DNA of 35,393 bases, taken from contig JALRJZ010000004.1 in the NCBI GenBank assembly GCA_023261045.1, forward strand, positions 270-35,662, in the 5' to 3' direction. Below the pieces are notes generated by a model. That model saw only the letters and a program-made list of their open reading frames with translations. It did no database searches and had not been told where the DNA came from. Made by a program: the position numbers and the translations under genes. Below are positions 27,557 to 35,393 of the stretch, piece by piece. Source of the stretch: Akkermansiaceae bacterium (GTDB lineage Bacteria > Verrucomicrobiota > Verrucomicrobiia > Verrucomicrobiales > Akkermansiaceae). Within the stretch, counting starts at the first letter, position 1, and each line of letters begins with the position of its first letter.

Positions 27557-27624
27557 GGATAAGCTGTCTTTTTTTTAATGATTTTTAAAAATCTGCAAAA
27601 AAGAGCTTCGAAATTTCGTTCGAT

Positions 27625-28287
27625 TCATTGGGACTCATTGAGATCAAAAACATGACCGATCCTTTCAGCGAGATTGAGATCATGTGTCACCACAACAAGA
27701 GTGACGCCTTGTTCTTTTTGTAATTCAAGGAGGAGATCGGCGACTTTTGCTCCTGTCTCACCATCGAGGGCCCCAGTGGGTTCGTCCGCCAAAATCACTC
27801 GTGGTTGATTGATGAGAGCCCGAGCCACCGCGGTGCGCTGTTTTTCTCCGCCTGAGAGCTCTCCGGGGCGATGGTTGAGACGGTGACTGAGCCTAACTCG
27901 TTCTAAAAGCTGGGTTGCTCTCAGTCGGGTTTGTTCCTCGCTTTCTTGCCACTGGCCGGCAAGGCGCGGGACGAGCACATTTTCAAGGACAGTGAGTTGT
28001 GGAAGAAGATGGTGTTGTTGGAAAATAAAGCCGATTTCTTGGTTGCGAAAGTGCGCGGCTTGCTTTTCGGACATGGAAGCAAGATCGCTTCCCCCTAAGA
28101 TGACGGTTCCACTTGTTGCCGGGAGAAGCGCGCCAAGAACATTTAGAAATGTTGTTTTTCCACTTCCGGAGGGGCCAACGACGGCCAAGGCCTGTCCTTC
28201 AGGAACCTCAAAGTTTAGACCGTTGAGAACGGTAATCGTCTCATGAGCGTTTTCGAATTGGACGACAAGGTCTTTGACTTGAATCAT
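27625..28287 (-). CDS. ABC transporter ATP-binding protein, LolD/MacB-like
   Basis: Walker A GPSGSGKTTFLNVLG, signature LSGGEKQRTAVARAL, Walker B VILADEPTGALD. Confidence 0.93.
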   Translation of the reverse strand: MIQVKDLVVQFENAHETITVLNGLNFEVPEGQALAVVGPSGSGKTTFLNVLGALLPATSGTVILGGSDLASMSEKQAAHFRNQEIGFIFQQHHLLPQLTVLENVLVPRLAGQWQESEEQTRLRATQLLERVRLSHRLNHRPGELSGGEKQRTAVARALINQPRVILADEPTGALDGETGAKVADLLLELQKEQGVTLVVVTHDLNLAERIGHVFDLNESQ

Positions 28288-28312
28288 AGCGGGAGTTTAG
28301 CCATCATTTTGC

Positions 28313-28990
28313 ATGAGCCAAATCATTTGCCCTAATTGTTACCGAAGAGATTTTCTCCGCAAAGCCATGGTCGGATCTGCGGCGCTCTTTACCTCGCCGG
28401 GTGCTTTCGCTGAGTTATTAAGTGTCACGCCCTCGATGACCGAAGGACCTTTTTATCCGGACAAACTTCCGTTGGATACAGACAATGATCTTCTGAGAAT
28501 CAATGACTCGATTACTCCTGGAGTGGGCGAGGTGACCCATCTCTACGGAAAAGTGACGGATGTGAAAGGCAATGCCGTGCCCAATGCGAGAGTGGAAATC
28601 TGGCAAGTTGATCACAAAGGCGCTTATATTCACTCGCGCGATGGGGGATTGACCGGGCCCAAGCGGGATGAGCACTTTCAAGGATTTGGTCGCTTCATGA
28701 CCGGTCGAGATGGGAAATATTACTTCCGCACGATCAAACCAGTCCCCTATCCGGGTCGCACTCCCCATATCCACGTTGCTGTTTATCGTCATAATGAACG
28801 TGCTCTTACGACTCAATGTTTTGTGAGTGGAGATGAAAGAAATGCCAAAGATGGGTTAATCCAGCGTCTTGGTGCTTCGGCAAACGCCTTGATGGTTGAT
28901 TTTAAACCGATCGCAAAATCCAAAGCGGGTGAGCTCAGCGCGGAGTTCAACATCGTCATTGGCCAGACTCCGGATGACGGTCACGAGTAG
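28313..28990 (+). CDS. Intradiol ring-cleavage dioxygenase-like protein with Tat-type signal
   Basis: RRDFLRKAMVGSAALF; TEGPFYPDKL; GNAVPNARVEIWQVDHKGAY; YYFRTIKPVPYPGRTPHIHVAVY. Confidence 0.9.
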   Translation: MSQIICPNCYRRDFLRKAMVGSAALFTSPGAFAELLSVTPSMTEGPFYPDKLPLDTDNDLLRINDSITPGVGEVTHLYGKVTDVKGNAVPNARVEIWQVDHKGAYIHSRDGGLTGPKRDEHFQGFGRFMTGRDGKYYFRTIKPVPYPGRTPHIHVAVYRHNERALTTQCFVSGDERNAKDGLIQRLGASANALMVDFKPIAKSKAGELSAEFNIVIGQTPDDGHE

Positions 28991-29048
28991 AATTCGATTC
29001 GTGGTTTTGTCAGGAGTGAGGGTCTGAGCTTCGCAGATTTTTTGGTCA

Positions 29049-29657
29049 ATGAATTGGCTCTGTATCGTCGTCTTTGCCTTGTTCATGGTCTCTTGCCAGG
29101 ATCAGGAAGAGGGGCAAGGTCAATCGGCTGTTTTTGAAAGTACGGCGGTCGTGGAACTGCAGCCTTTTGTGACGGATCTTGAAGAAATCGATTGGAATGC
29201 TGAACTCAGATTATTAAGGAGCCGGGAAGTCCTTAAGAGAGTCTCTACAGCGACGGATCTCAGCCTTGAGGAAGTTCAAAAAGCTCTTCGCATCGAGTTC
29301 GATGTGGATCGACGTCGGGTCAAGATGACGGGCAGCGATGAGCAACAAGAGGGTGCTCGAGTGTTAGTATCAAGCATGGCCCAAGCTTATCAAGAGGTGA
29401 GAGAAGCCCAAGCCTGGCACCAAGCCCACGCTGAAATGAAGCGCCTCGAAGAAAGTATTGCGCACCAAGAAATTGAGAAACTTACTGCGTATGAACGCCT
29501 CCACAAGCTGCTTGCTAAGGAAGAGAATCTCTCATTTGGCAATGAGGAGACCTTGGAGCAAGATCGGATGACCTATGAAAAAGCGAAAGCAGCTCTCCAG
29601 GAGCAGCAATCAGGGCAAGCGAGCCCACTCCTCTTTGAAAAAGAAGTCAAAGACTAG
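29049..29657 (+). CDS. Putative lipoprotein with Wzz/GumC-like N-terminal half and coiled coil
   Basis: Lipobox-like FALFMVSCQ; LRLLRSREVLKRVSTATDLSLEEVQKAL resembles chain-length determinant proteins. Confidence 0.55.
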   Translation: MNWLCIVVFALFMVSCQDQEEGQGQSAVFESTAVVELQPFVTDLEEIDWNAELRLLRSREVLKRVSTATDLSLEEVQKALRIEFDVDRRRVKMTGSDEQQEGARVLVSSMAQAYQEVREAQAWHQAHAEMKRLEESIAHQEIEKLTAYERLHKLLAKEENLSFGNEETLEQDRMTYEKAKAALQEQQSGQASPLLFEKEVKD

Positions 29658-29667
29658 CAAAGAAGAA

Positions 29668-30633
29668 CTAGCTCAAACCCACTGCTTTGCGCACACGGTC
29701 TAAAACGATGGAAGCTTCTTCCCGGGCTTTTTGTGCGCCATTGGCAAGCACGGCATCGACTTCGTCCGGGTTTTTTAGGAGTTCCTCCCGCCGGGCTCGC
29801 ATCGGTGCAAAGTAATCCCAATAAGCTGTCGCGAGTCGTTTTTTAAAATCTCCATATCCACATCCTCCATTCTCGTAGTCCTCGAACATTTGTTGGTATT
29901 CGGGCTCGCTGGCAAAAAGTTGGTAGAGCGCGAGGATAATCGACCCTTCGGTAGGCTTCGGATCTTCAACAGGCGTTGAATCTGTTTCGATTCGCATAAT
30001 GAGCTTCTTCGAGGGCTTCTCATCACCAAAGATGGGCAAGGTATTGTTGTAGCTCTTGCTCATCTTTTCCCCATCTAAGCCTGGAACTTTGGCGACGTTT
30101 TCGCGAATCCGTGCTTTTGGCATCACGAGAGTGCCTTCGCCATACTGATCGTTGATTTTGCCGACGAGGTCTCGAGTGACCTCAAGGTGCTGCTTTTGAT
30201 CTTCTCCGACCGGGACAACGTTGGAGTCATAGAGGAGGATATCCGCTGCCATCAACGCAGGGTAGGCGAACAGGGCATGGTTCGCTGAGATCCCTTTGGC
30301 AACCTTATCCTTATAAGAATGGCACCGCTCAAGCAGCCCCATTGGGCAGACTGTTGAGAGAATCCAAGCGAGTTCATTGACTTCAGGAACTGCGCTTTGT
30401 TTGAAAAAGACCCCCTTCGAGGGGTCAAACCCACAAGCCAAGAAGTCAATGGCAACTCCTCGAACGTTGTCTCTAAGGGCTTGGGCATTGTGAGTGGTGG
30501 TCATTGCGTGGTAATCCGCGATGAAATAATAACCGTCACCCTCTCCCTGAGCATCGATTGCTGGCTTGATGGCTCCAAAGTAGTTTCCGATGTGGAGTTG
30601 GCCGCTCGGTTGAAGTCCCGTCAAAATACGCAT
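29668..30633 (-). CDS. trpS: Tryptophan-tRNA ligase
   Basis: MRILTGLQPSGQLHIGNYFGAI, DGEKMSKSYNNTLPIF. Confidence 0.98.
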   Translation of the reverse strand: MRILTGLQPSGQLHIGNYFGAIKPAIDAQGEGDGYYFIADYHAMTTTHNAQALRDNVRGVAIDFLACGFDPSKGVFFKQSAVPEVNELAWILSTVCPMGLLERCHSYKDKVAKGISANHALFAYPALMAADILLYDSNVVPVGEDQKQHLEVTRDLVGKINDQYGEGTLVMPKARIRENVAKVPGLDGEKMSKSYNNTLPIFGDEKPSKKLIMRIETDSTPVEDPKPTEGSIILALYQLFASEPEYQQMFEDYENGGCGYGDFKKRLATAYWDYFAPMRARREELLKNPDEVDAVLANGAQKAREEASIVLDRVRKAVGLS

Positions 30634-30732
30634 GCCCGGGAGTTACGCATTTTCAGTGAAAAGCAAAAGACCAAAACCGGATGGAATGGTTTCCACCTTG
30701 CAAGATGCGTCTGTCCTGACCACCTTTCTCCT

Positions 30733-31947
30733 GTGTTCACACCCCGCTGGAAAAAAGAAGCGCTCCTTTTGTTGAAGGCTTCCAAGAAGTTTTTAAACTA
30801 CAAACGAGATCTTCTCGCAGAAGATCGCATTGGTGAAATTACCTCGCGCCAGGTCGATCTCCGTGCGGCTATCAAAAAGAAAGACCGGGATGCGGTGAAT
30901 GAAACCTCGAAGCAACTTCGAAATACCTGCGAGAAATCCCTGGCGCATTACCGCCAACCAGATTGGCTTGCAGAGAATATTGAGGTCTTTTGGGTAGCGA
31001 TTGTGGTTGCTTTGGGAATCCGGGCTTTCTTTCTCCAACCTTTTCGGATTCCAACAGGCTCAATGCAACCCTCGTTAAATGGGATTGTTGCCACTGAAAC
31101 TCACCAGCAAGACGGTTGGGAAAAGCCGTGGTTTGGCCAGCAGGGCTTTGATTTTTTGTTCAAAGGCCGGTCCTATCACAATGTCGTTGCTCAACGGGAT
31201 CTGACTGTCAAAAACATGAAGGACACCAGTTTTTTCCTTTTCTCAAGCACAACCATCTTTTTTACCGACGGGTCGAAAGTCAAAATTGGTTGCCCACAAA
31301 ATGAAGCTGCGGGGATTGAAACAATTCGTCAGATTTTTGCGGGTGGCGACCCAAGAAGAGGGCTGCGCCCGGGACCCCACTTCAGAAAAGGAGATCCAAT
31401 TTTTCAGGGATATCTCACCTCGGGTGATCTAGTTCTGGTTGATAAAGTTTCTTATCATTTTCGGGATCCCAAACGAGGAGAGTCCTTTGTGTTTGATACT
31501 CGGGGAATCGATACCCAAGGCGTTGGAAAACAAGCCATGAGTAGTCAGCAAGGTGGAACCCATTATATTAAGCGTTGTGTCGGGGTGCCCGGAGACACCA
31601 TCCAAATTAAGGAACCGGATCTTTATATTAACGGGGCTCTTGCGAAGGAGAAAACCCTTCAGCGTGTGGCAAGTCAGGTGAAGGACTCAAAAGGCTACCC
31701 CTACACCGGGTATACGAATCCACCCAGCGGGAGAGGTCAAACAACGCAGTTTAGTAATGAGGAATACACCATTACCATGCAAGAGCCGGAGAATAACAAC
31801 TACCGTGAGTTTTTTGCTTTGGGTGATAATTCCCCGAATAGCCTCGACTCTCGCTTCTGGGGCTCGGTCAAACAACACAATTTGGTAGGACCCGCCTTTC
31901 TTGCTCTGTGGCCCTTTACCAGCGGTCACTGGGGATTGATTAAGTAA
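30733..31947 (+). CDS. lepB: Signal peptidase I
   Basis: PTGSMQPSLNG, GTHYIKRCVGVPGDTIQI, GDNSPNSLDSRFWG. The track start at 30397 lies inside trpS; GTG at 30733 is the likely start. Confidence 0.93.
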   Translation: MFTPRWKKEALLLLKASKKFLNYKRDLLAEDRIGEITSRQVDLRAAIKKKDRDAVNETSKQLRNTCEKSLAHYRQPDWLAENIEVFWVAIVVALGIRAFFLQPFRIPTGSMQPSLNGIVATETHQQDGWEKPWFGQQGFDFLFKGRSYHNVVAQRDLTVKNMKDTSFFLFSSTTIFFTDGSKVKIGCPQNEAAGIETIRQIFAGGDPRRGLRPGPHFRKGDPIFQGYLTSGDLVLVDKVSYHFRDPKRGESFVFDTRGIDTQGVGKQAMSSQQGGTHYIKRCVGVPGDTIQIKEPDLYINGALAKEKTLQRVASQVKDSKGYPYTGYTNPPSGRGQTTQFSNEEYTITMQEPENNNYREFFALGDNSPNSLDSRFWGSVKQHNLVGPAFLALWPFTSGHWGLIK

Positions 31948-31953
31948 AGACAA

Positions 31954-32799
31954 ATGGCCTCCAACGAGCCAACAGCCGCCGAAATCACAAGAAAAGCAAA
32001 GTCAAATCTTGCTTATGCTCTCAAGTGCGTCCCGGCCCAACGGCGGCAACATCTGGTGGCGTTTTACGCTTTTTGCCGAGTGATCGATGACTTAGCCGAT
32101 GACTTAGCTCTACCCCTTGAGCAAAAAAAGGAAGGGCTCTCTCAGTGGAAAGAGCTTTTTACAACCAATGCCGTGAATCCTTCTCTAGGTCTCTGCGATC
32201 TCCAAGAAAGTATTCTGAAAGTACGAGATCTCTACGAGATTAATCCTGATTACTTTACGAATATTATTGAAGGATGTCAGATGGATTTAATCTCGCAGCG
32301 TTTCGGAACTTGGGAGGATCTAAAGAAATACACCTACCGTGTGGCTTCTTCTGTAGGATTAGTATGTTTGCCCCTCTTTGGCGCAGATCCGCAACGAAGC
32401 CATGATTATGCGATCACGCTAGGCCATGCTCTGCAGCTGACAAATATTCTACGTGATATTGGTGAGGATCTCACCAATGGCGCTCGTATCTATGTGCCCT
32501 TACATGATCTCGGCCGTTTTCAATATACCGAACGGGATTTGATTGGGCGGGTTTATGATGGGCGCTTTTTAGCTTTTATGACCTATCAGGCACAACGTGC
32601 TGAGGATCTGTTTACGGAGGCACAGCAACTATTGCCCAAAGAAGATGACAAAGCCTTGCTTGCTCCAAGAATCATGCACCGAATTTACCATGATTTACTT
32701 GCGAAAATGCGAAATGATGGGTTTCGGATTTTCGAGAAGCGGTATCGACTCACTAAGCTTCAAAAGCTTCGCATTCTCCTGACAGAGCGGTTTTCTTAA
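31954..32799 (+). CDS. Squalene/phytoene synthase family protein
   Basis: FYAFCRVIDDLADD, LTNILRDIGEDLTNGARIYVP. Confidence 0.93.
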   Translation: MASNEPTAAEITRKAKSNLAYALKCVPAQRRQHLVAFYAFCRVIDDLADDLALPLEQKKEGLSQWKELFTTNAVNPSLGLCDLQESILKVRDLYEINPDYFTNIIEGCQMDLISQRFGTWEDLKKYTYRVASSVGLVCLPLFGADPQRSHDYAITLGHALQLTNILRDIGEDLTNGARIYVPLHDLGRFQYTERDLIGRVYDGRFLAFMTYQAQRAEDLFTEAQQLLPKEDDKALLAPRIMHRIYHDLLAKMRNDGFRIFEKRYRLTKLQKLRILLTERFS

Positions 32800-32899
32800 G
32801 GTGATCGACTGCGATTGAAGTCGGTCGAAATTCGCTGAGATTCGCGCTAAACAGGCTTAGCGCAGGTGCCCGAGCAAACTCAAAGAGGAAACAAAAAAG

Positions 32900-34161
32900 T
32901 TATAACTGTGTTTCTAGTAGACGCATTGGGATGCGTTTTAGGCGAGGAGCAAGGCGCTCAGGTAGGTTTGCTAAAGTGACTTCGCGAGACTTCGCGAGAT
33001 CTTCTTGGATGATTTGCAGTTGTTGCTGAGCAAAGAATGTCGAATCAACGTGTAGGTTGATTTCGTCATTAATAAAAAATGAGCGCTCATCGAAATTTGA
33101 AGAACCAATGACACTCAGTTTTTCATCCACAACCATCAACTTGGCATGCATCATCGTTGGTTGGTATTCAAAGATCTTAATCCCTTGCTCGAGGAGGGTT
33201 TGCCAATGGTTTTGAGAAGCCCAACGGGTGGGCTTTGAGTCGATCTGCTCTGAAGGCACGAGGATTGAGATTCGAACCCCGCGTTTGGCTGCACGGATCA
33301 AGGCATTGCGAAATGGAGTGGTGGGAATAAAATACGATTGTTCCATCATCAACGAATGTCGTGCTCCGTTAATGGCGGCTAAGTAGGCATGTGCAATAGG
33401 ATGATTTTTATTATTTGGACCATCGGAGACCACCTGGATCTTATCATTGCCAGCAGGCTCAAGATGAGGAAAGTACGAAGGTCCTCCGAGTTTTTGTCCG
33501 CTTAATTCAAACCAATTATCGGCAAATGATTTTTGAATCTCGGCAACTGCTGGTCCCTTGATCTCATACTGAGTATCTCGCCAGTGTGCTGCGCTTTGTG
33601 CATTTCCACTCCAAGCATGGGCAAAACCAGCTCCACCAGTGAATGCTACCTGACCATCGATTACTAAGATTTAACTCCGGCATTTGTGAGCCAGTTGATG
33701 TTATACTCTCCTGCTTTGCGTGAGCCGACCTGATCAAGAATGAGATGGACGGCAACTCCTTCGCTGGCTTTTGCGGCAAGAGCCTTCGTCACTTCGCGGG
33801 TGATTGGTGCATCCACAAAGGCAAAGGTTTCGAAAGTGATCGTTTTTTTGGCTCCCTTGATTGCTTGAATCATCGGCGGAAAGAAAGCATCTCCATTAGG
33901 CAAGGTGCGAATGTGGTTTCCTGAAAGCCAGGGGCTTTGACATACCTGTGCCAATGACTTTGCAAAAGATGGAGCTCCATCATGAGTCCTAAGGCCGATT
34001 TGTGAATCCACCGAGCGGTGGTAGCACGAAGTGACTGCGCTAAAGAAGAAAAGAACGCAAACCAAGCGCAAGAAGCCTTTAGCGTCCTGCGGCAAGACGC
34101 TCGGCAAGGATTTCGGGAAGACCTGCGGCACGGATTTTTTGCTGGGTGGTGAGAAGGTCAT
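32900..34161 (-). pseudogene. PLD-type cardiolipin synthase-like protein, interrupted, first HKD motif missing
   Basis: N-terminal part ends VGSRKAGEYNINWLTNAGVKS*; a shifted frame resumes at 33670 with ILVIDGQVAFTGGAGFAHAWSGN and stays open to 32900, with second HKD HAKLMVVDEKLSVIGSSN. N-term start uncertain. Confidence 0.8.
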
Positions 34162-34801
34162 ACTCCACTCGGCGGAAGCTCACCGTCGAGGTCGGAACAT
34201 CATAGATCGCATAACAGGCACGCCAATCTCCATCACGAGGTTGCCCTACAGATCCGGTATTGATGAAGTATTTGAACTTGGGGTTGATGATCACGGACGT
34301 TTCTTCGATCTCCGTGACGCGATCTTCGCGGATGAAAATGCGAGGCACGTGCGTGTGCCCGTGAAAGCAGAGATTGGTAAACTGATAAGAAAAATTCGAC
34401 ATCGCCTCGAACTTATTGGTGACATAAGTCCATGATTGGGGTTGATCCAACGTGGAGTGTACGACCGTGAAGTTCTCAACTTGGCGGACCATTCGGATGT
34501 GACGAAGCCAGGCGCGCTGTTCGTCACTGAGTTGTTTTCGTGTCCACTCGAGAGCCTCCGCCGCAACTGGATTCATTTTCTCAAGTGGATGGTCTTCGGA
34601 GGCATCTTCATCGTGGTTGCCTTTGACGACTGGCCAGTTCTGCGATCGTACAATTTCGAGGCAAGCAGTTGGGTCTGCATTATATCCGACAAGGTCACCC
34701 ATACAGACATAATCCGTGCAGCCTTGGTTCGCAGCATCTTCGAGAACCGCTTCGAGGGCTTCGAGGTTAGCATGGATATCTCCGAACAGGGCAAAACGCA
34801 T
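34079..34801 (-). CDS. Calcineurin-like metallophosphoesterase
   Basis: MRFALFGDIHANLEALEAVL, MGDLVGYNADP, VVKGNHD, CFHGHTHVP. Confidence 0.93.
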   Translation of the reverse strand: MRFALFGDIHANLEALEAVLEDAANQGCTDYVCMGDLVGYNADPTACLEIVRSQNWPVVKGNHDEDASEDHPLEKMNPVAAEALEWTRKQLSDEQRAWLRHIRMVRQVENFTVVHSTLDQPQSWTYVTNKFEAMSNFSYQFTNLCFHGHTHVPRIFIREDRVTEIEETSVIINPKFKYFINTGSVGQPRDGDWRACYAIYDVPTSTVSFRRVEYDLLTTQQKIRAAGLPEILAERLAAGR

Positions 34802-34916
34802 GGTGCGAGGATGAGCAGACGCGGAGAATTGCGCCTTGGGAAGGGTGTGTAAAGGTTAGAATCCAACCCTTGCCAATCTCATTTTCAAGACACTTTGTGG
34901 ATCCGAGAGGCTTGCT

Positions 34917-35393
34917 TTAGTTGGATTCGAATGGAGATTTCAAAAAGAGATCAAGAGGTTGATTGAGGGCCTTTTCAAAGTCTTTTTCGAAGATTCGCGG
35001 TTTTGCACCTGCTTTGAAGGGATTAAGATGATCTGGAATTCTCAGTTCTTTGATCAGAGTTTCTAAGACTTCATCGAGCTTTCCGGTGTAGTAGCCCTTT
35101 TCTTGTGAAAGGGCGCGAAAGTTATAGAGGTCTTGATAGGCTTGCTGCTTGGAAACAAAGAGCTCCCCAAGTCTAATCTTAAGAGCTTGCTTCGGAAGGT
35201 TTGGATTGGTGGCGAGGCAAAAGAGAAGGCAACGGAAAGTGGTCCTTGAAAGGTGGCGGCTGGGGTCTTCGATCAGAAGTTTTTGAGCATAATCATAGGC
35301 TTCGATTTCACGACCGGGAATCCTCGCGAGAATATAAAGATAAGTCCTTTGGTAGAAGAGATTGTCGTGTTTGGCTGCCTCTTTAAAAGCCTT
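34917..35393 (-). CDS. Helical-repeat-like protein of unknown function, 5' truncated by window edge
   Basis: Open minus frame from the window end: KAFKEAAKHDNLFYQRTYLYILARIPGREIEAYDYAQKLLIEDPSRHLSRTTFRCLLFCLATNPNLPKQALKIRLGELF...FLKSPFESN*. Absent from the ORF track. Confidence 0.65.
   Translation of the reverse strand, partial: KAFKEAAKHDNLFYQRTYLYILARIPGREIEAYDYAQKLLIEDPSRHLSRTTFRCLLFCLATNPNLPKQALKIRLGELFVSKQQAYQDLYNFRALSQEKGYYTGKLDEVLETLIKELRIPDHLNPFKAGAKPRIFEKDFEKALNQPLDLFLKSPFESN

Noticed and set aside
30397-30732. N-terminal extension of the lepB ORF
   Set aside because: Antisense to the trpS coding sequence and not protein-like; the GTG at 30733 is a better start.
32978-32997. Tandem 10-bp repeat gacttcgcga x2 as a recent duplication lesion
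   Set aside because: The C-terminal reading frame of the PLD-like protein looks continuous through it; probably coincidental.
33265-33285. tRNA T-loop-like GGTTCGAATC (minus strand)
   Set aside because: Lies inside the conserved PLD coding sequence (RGVRISILVP) with no cloverleaf partners.
1-35393. CRISPR array, transposon, integrase or prophage
   Set aside because: No regularly spaced repeats, transposase/integrase text or phage genes were seen in the window.

Overview
Bacterial chromosomal segment, most like Verrucomicrobiota from gene content and protein style (inference, not tested). The left part is a sulfatase / LamG / FG-GAP exported-protein locus. The rest is mixed housekeeping and accessory genes: ArsR regulator with a divergent His/Met/Gly-tailed exported protein, VKOR-DsbA fusion, NdpA-like nucleoid protein, PQQ-type beta-propeller, ribD, tandem TorF-like porins, a MerR regulator divergent from an FAD oxidoreductase / DUF2256-DUF3253 / ADP-ribosylglycohydrolase operon, a CAP-domain protein, mnmG, a CIA30-fasciclin protein, trmL, rplU-rpmA, tsaE, an ABC ATPase, an intradiol dioxygenase, trpS, lepB, a squalene/phytoene synthase, a broken PLD-type cardiolipin synthase and a metallophosphoesterase. 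Main observations: (1) two perfect GTTCCACGTGGAAC palindromes inside mnmG that look like ParB/parS centromere sites; (2) a MerR-controlled, translationally coupled FAD oxidoreductase / DUF2256-DUF3253 / atypical ADP-ribosylglycohydrolase cluster, the best candidate for an undescribed system; (3) an ArsR divergon with a clear operator palindrome; (4) a porin duplication with a 66-bp identical patch and a third orphan upstream element; (5) several decaying genes (PLD missing its first HKD motif, a sialate O-acetylesterase with a stop in GQSNMAG, a CIA30 fragment, a LamG frameshift at a G6 run). No CRISPR array, rRNA or convincing tRNA was seen.
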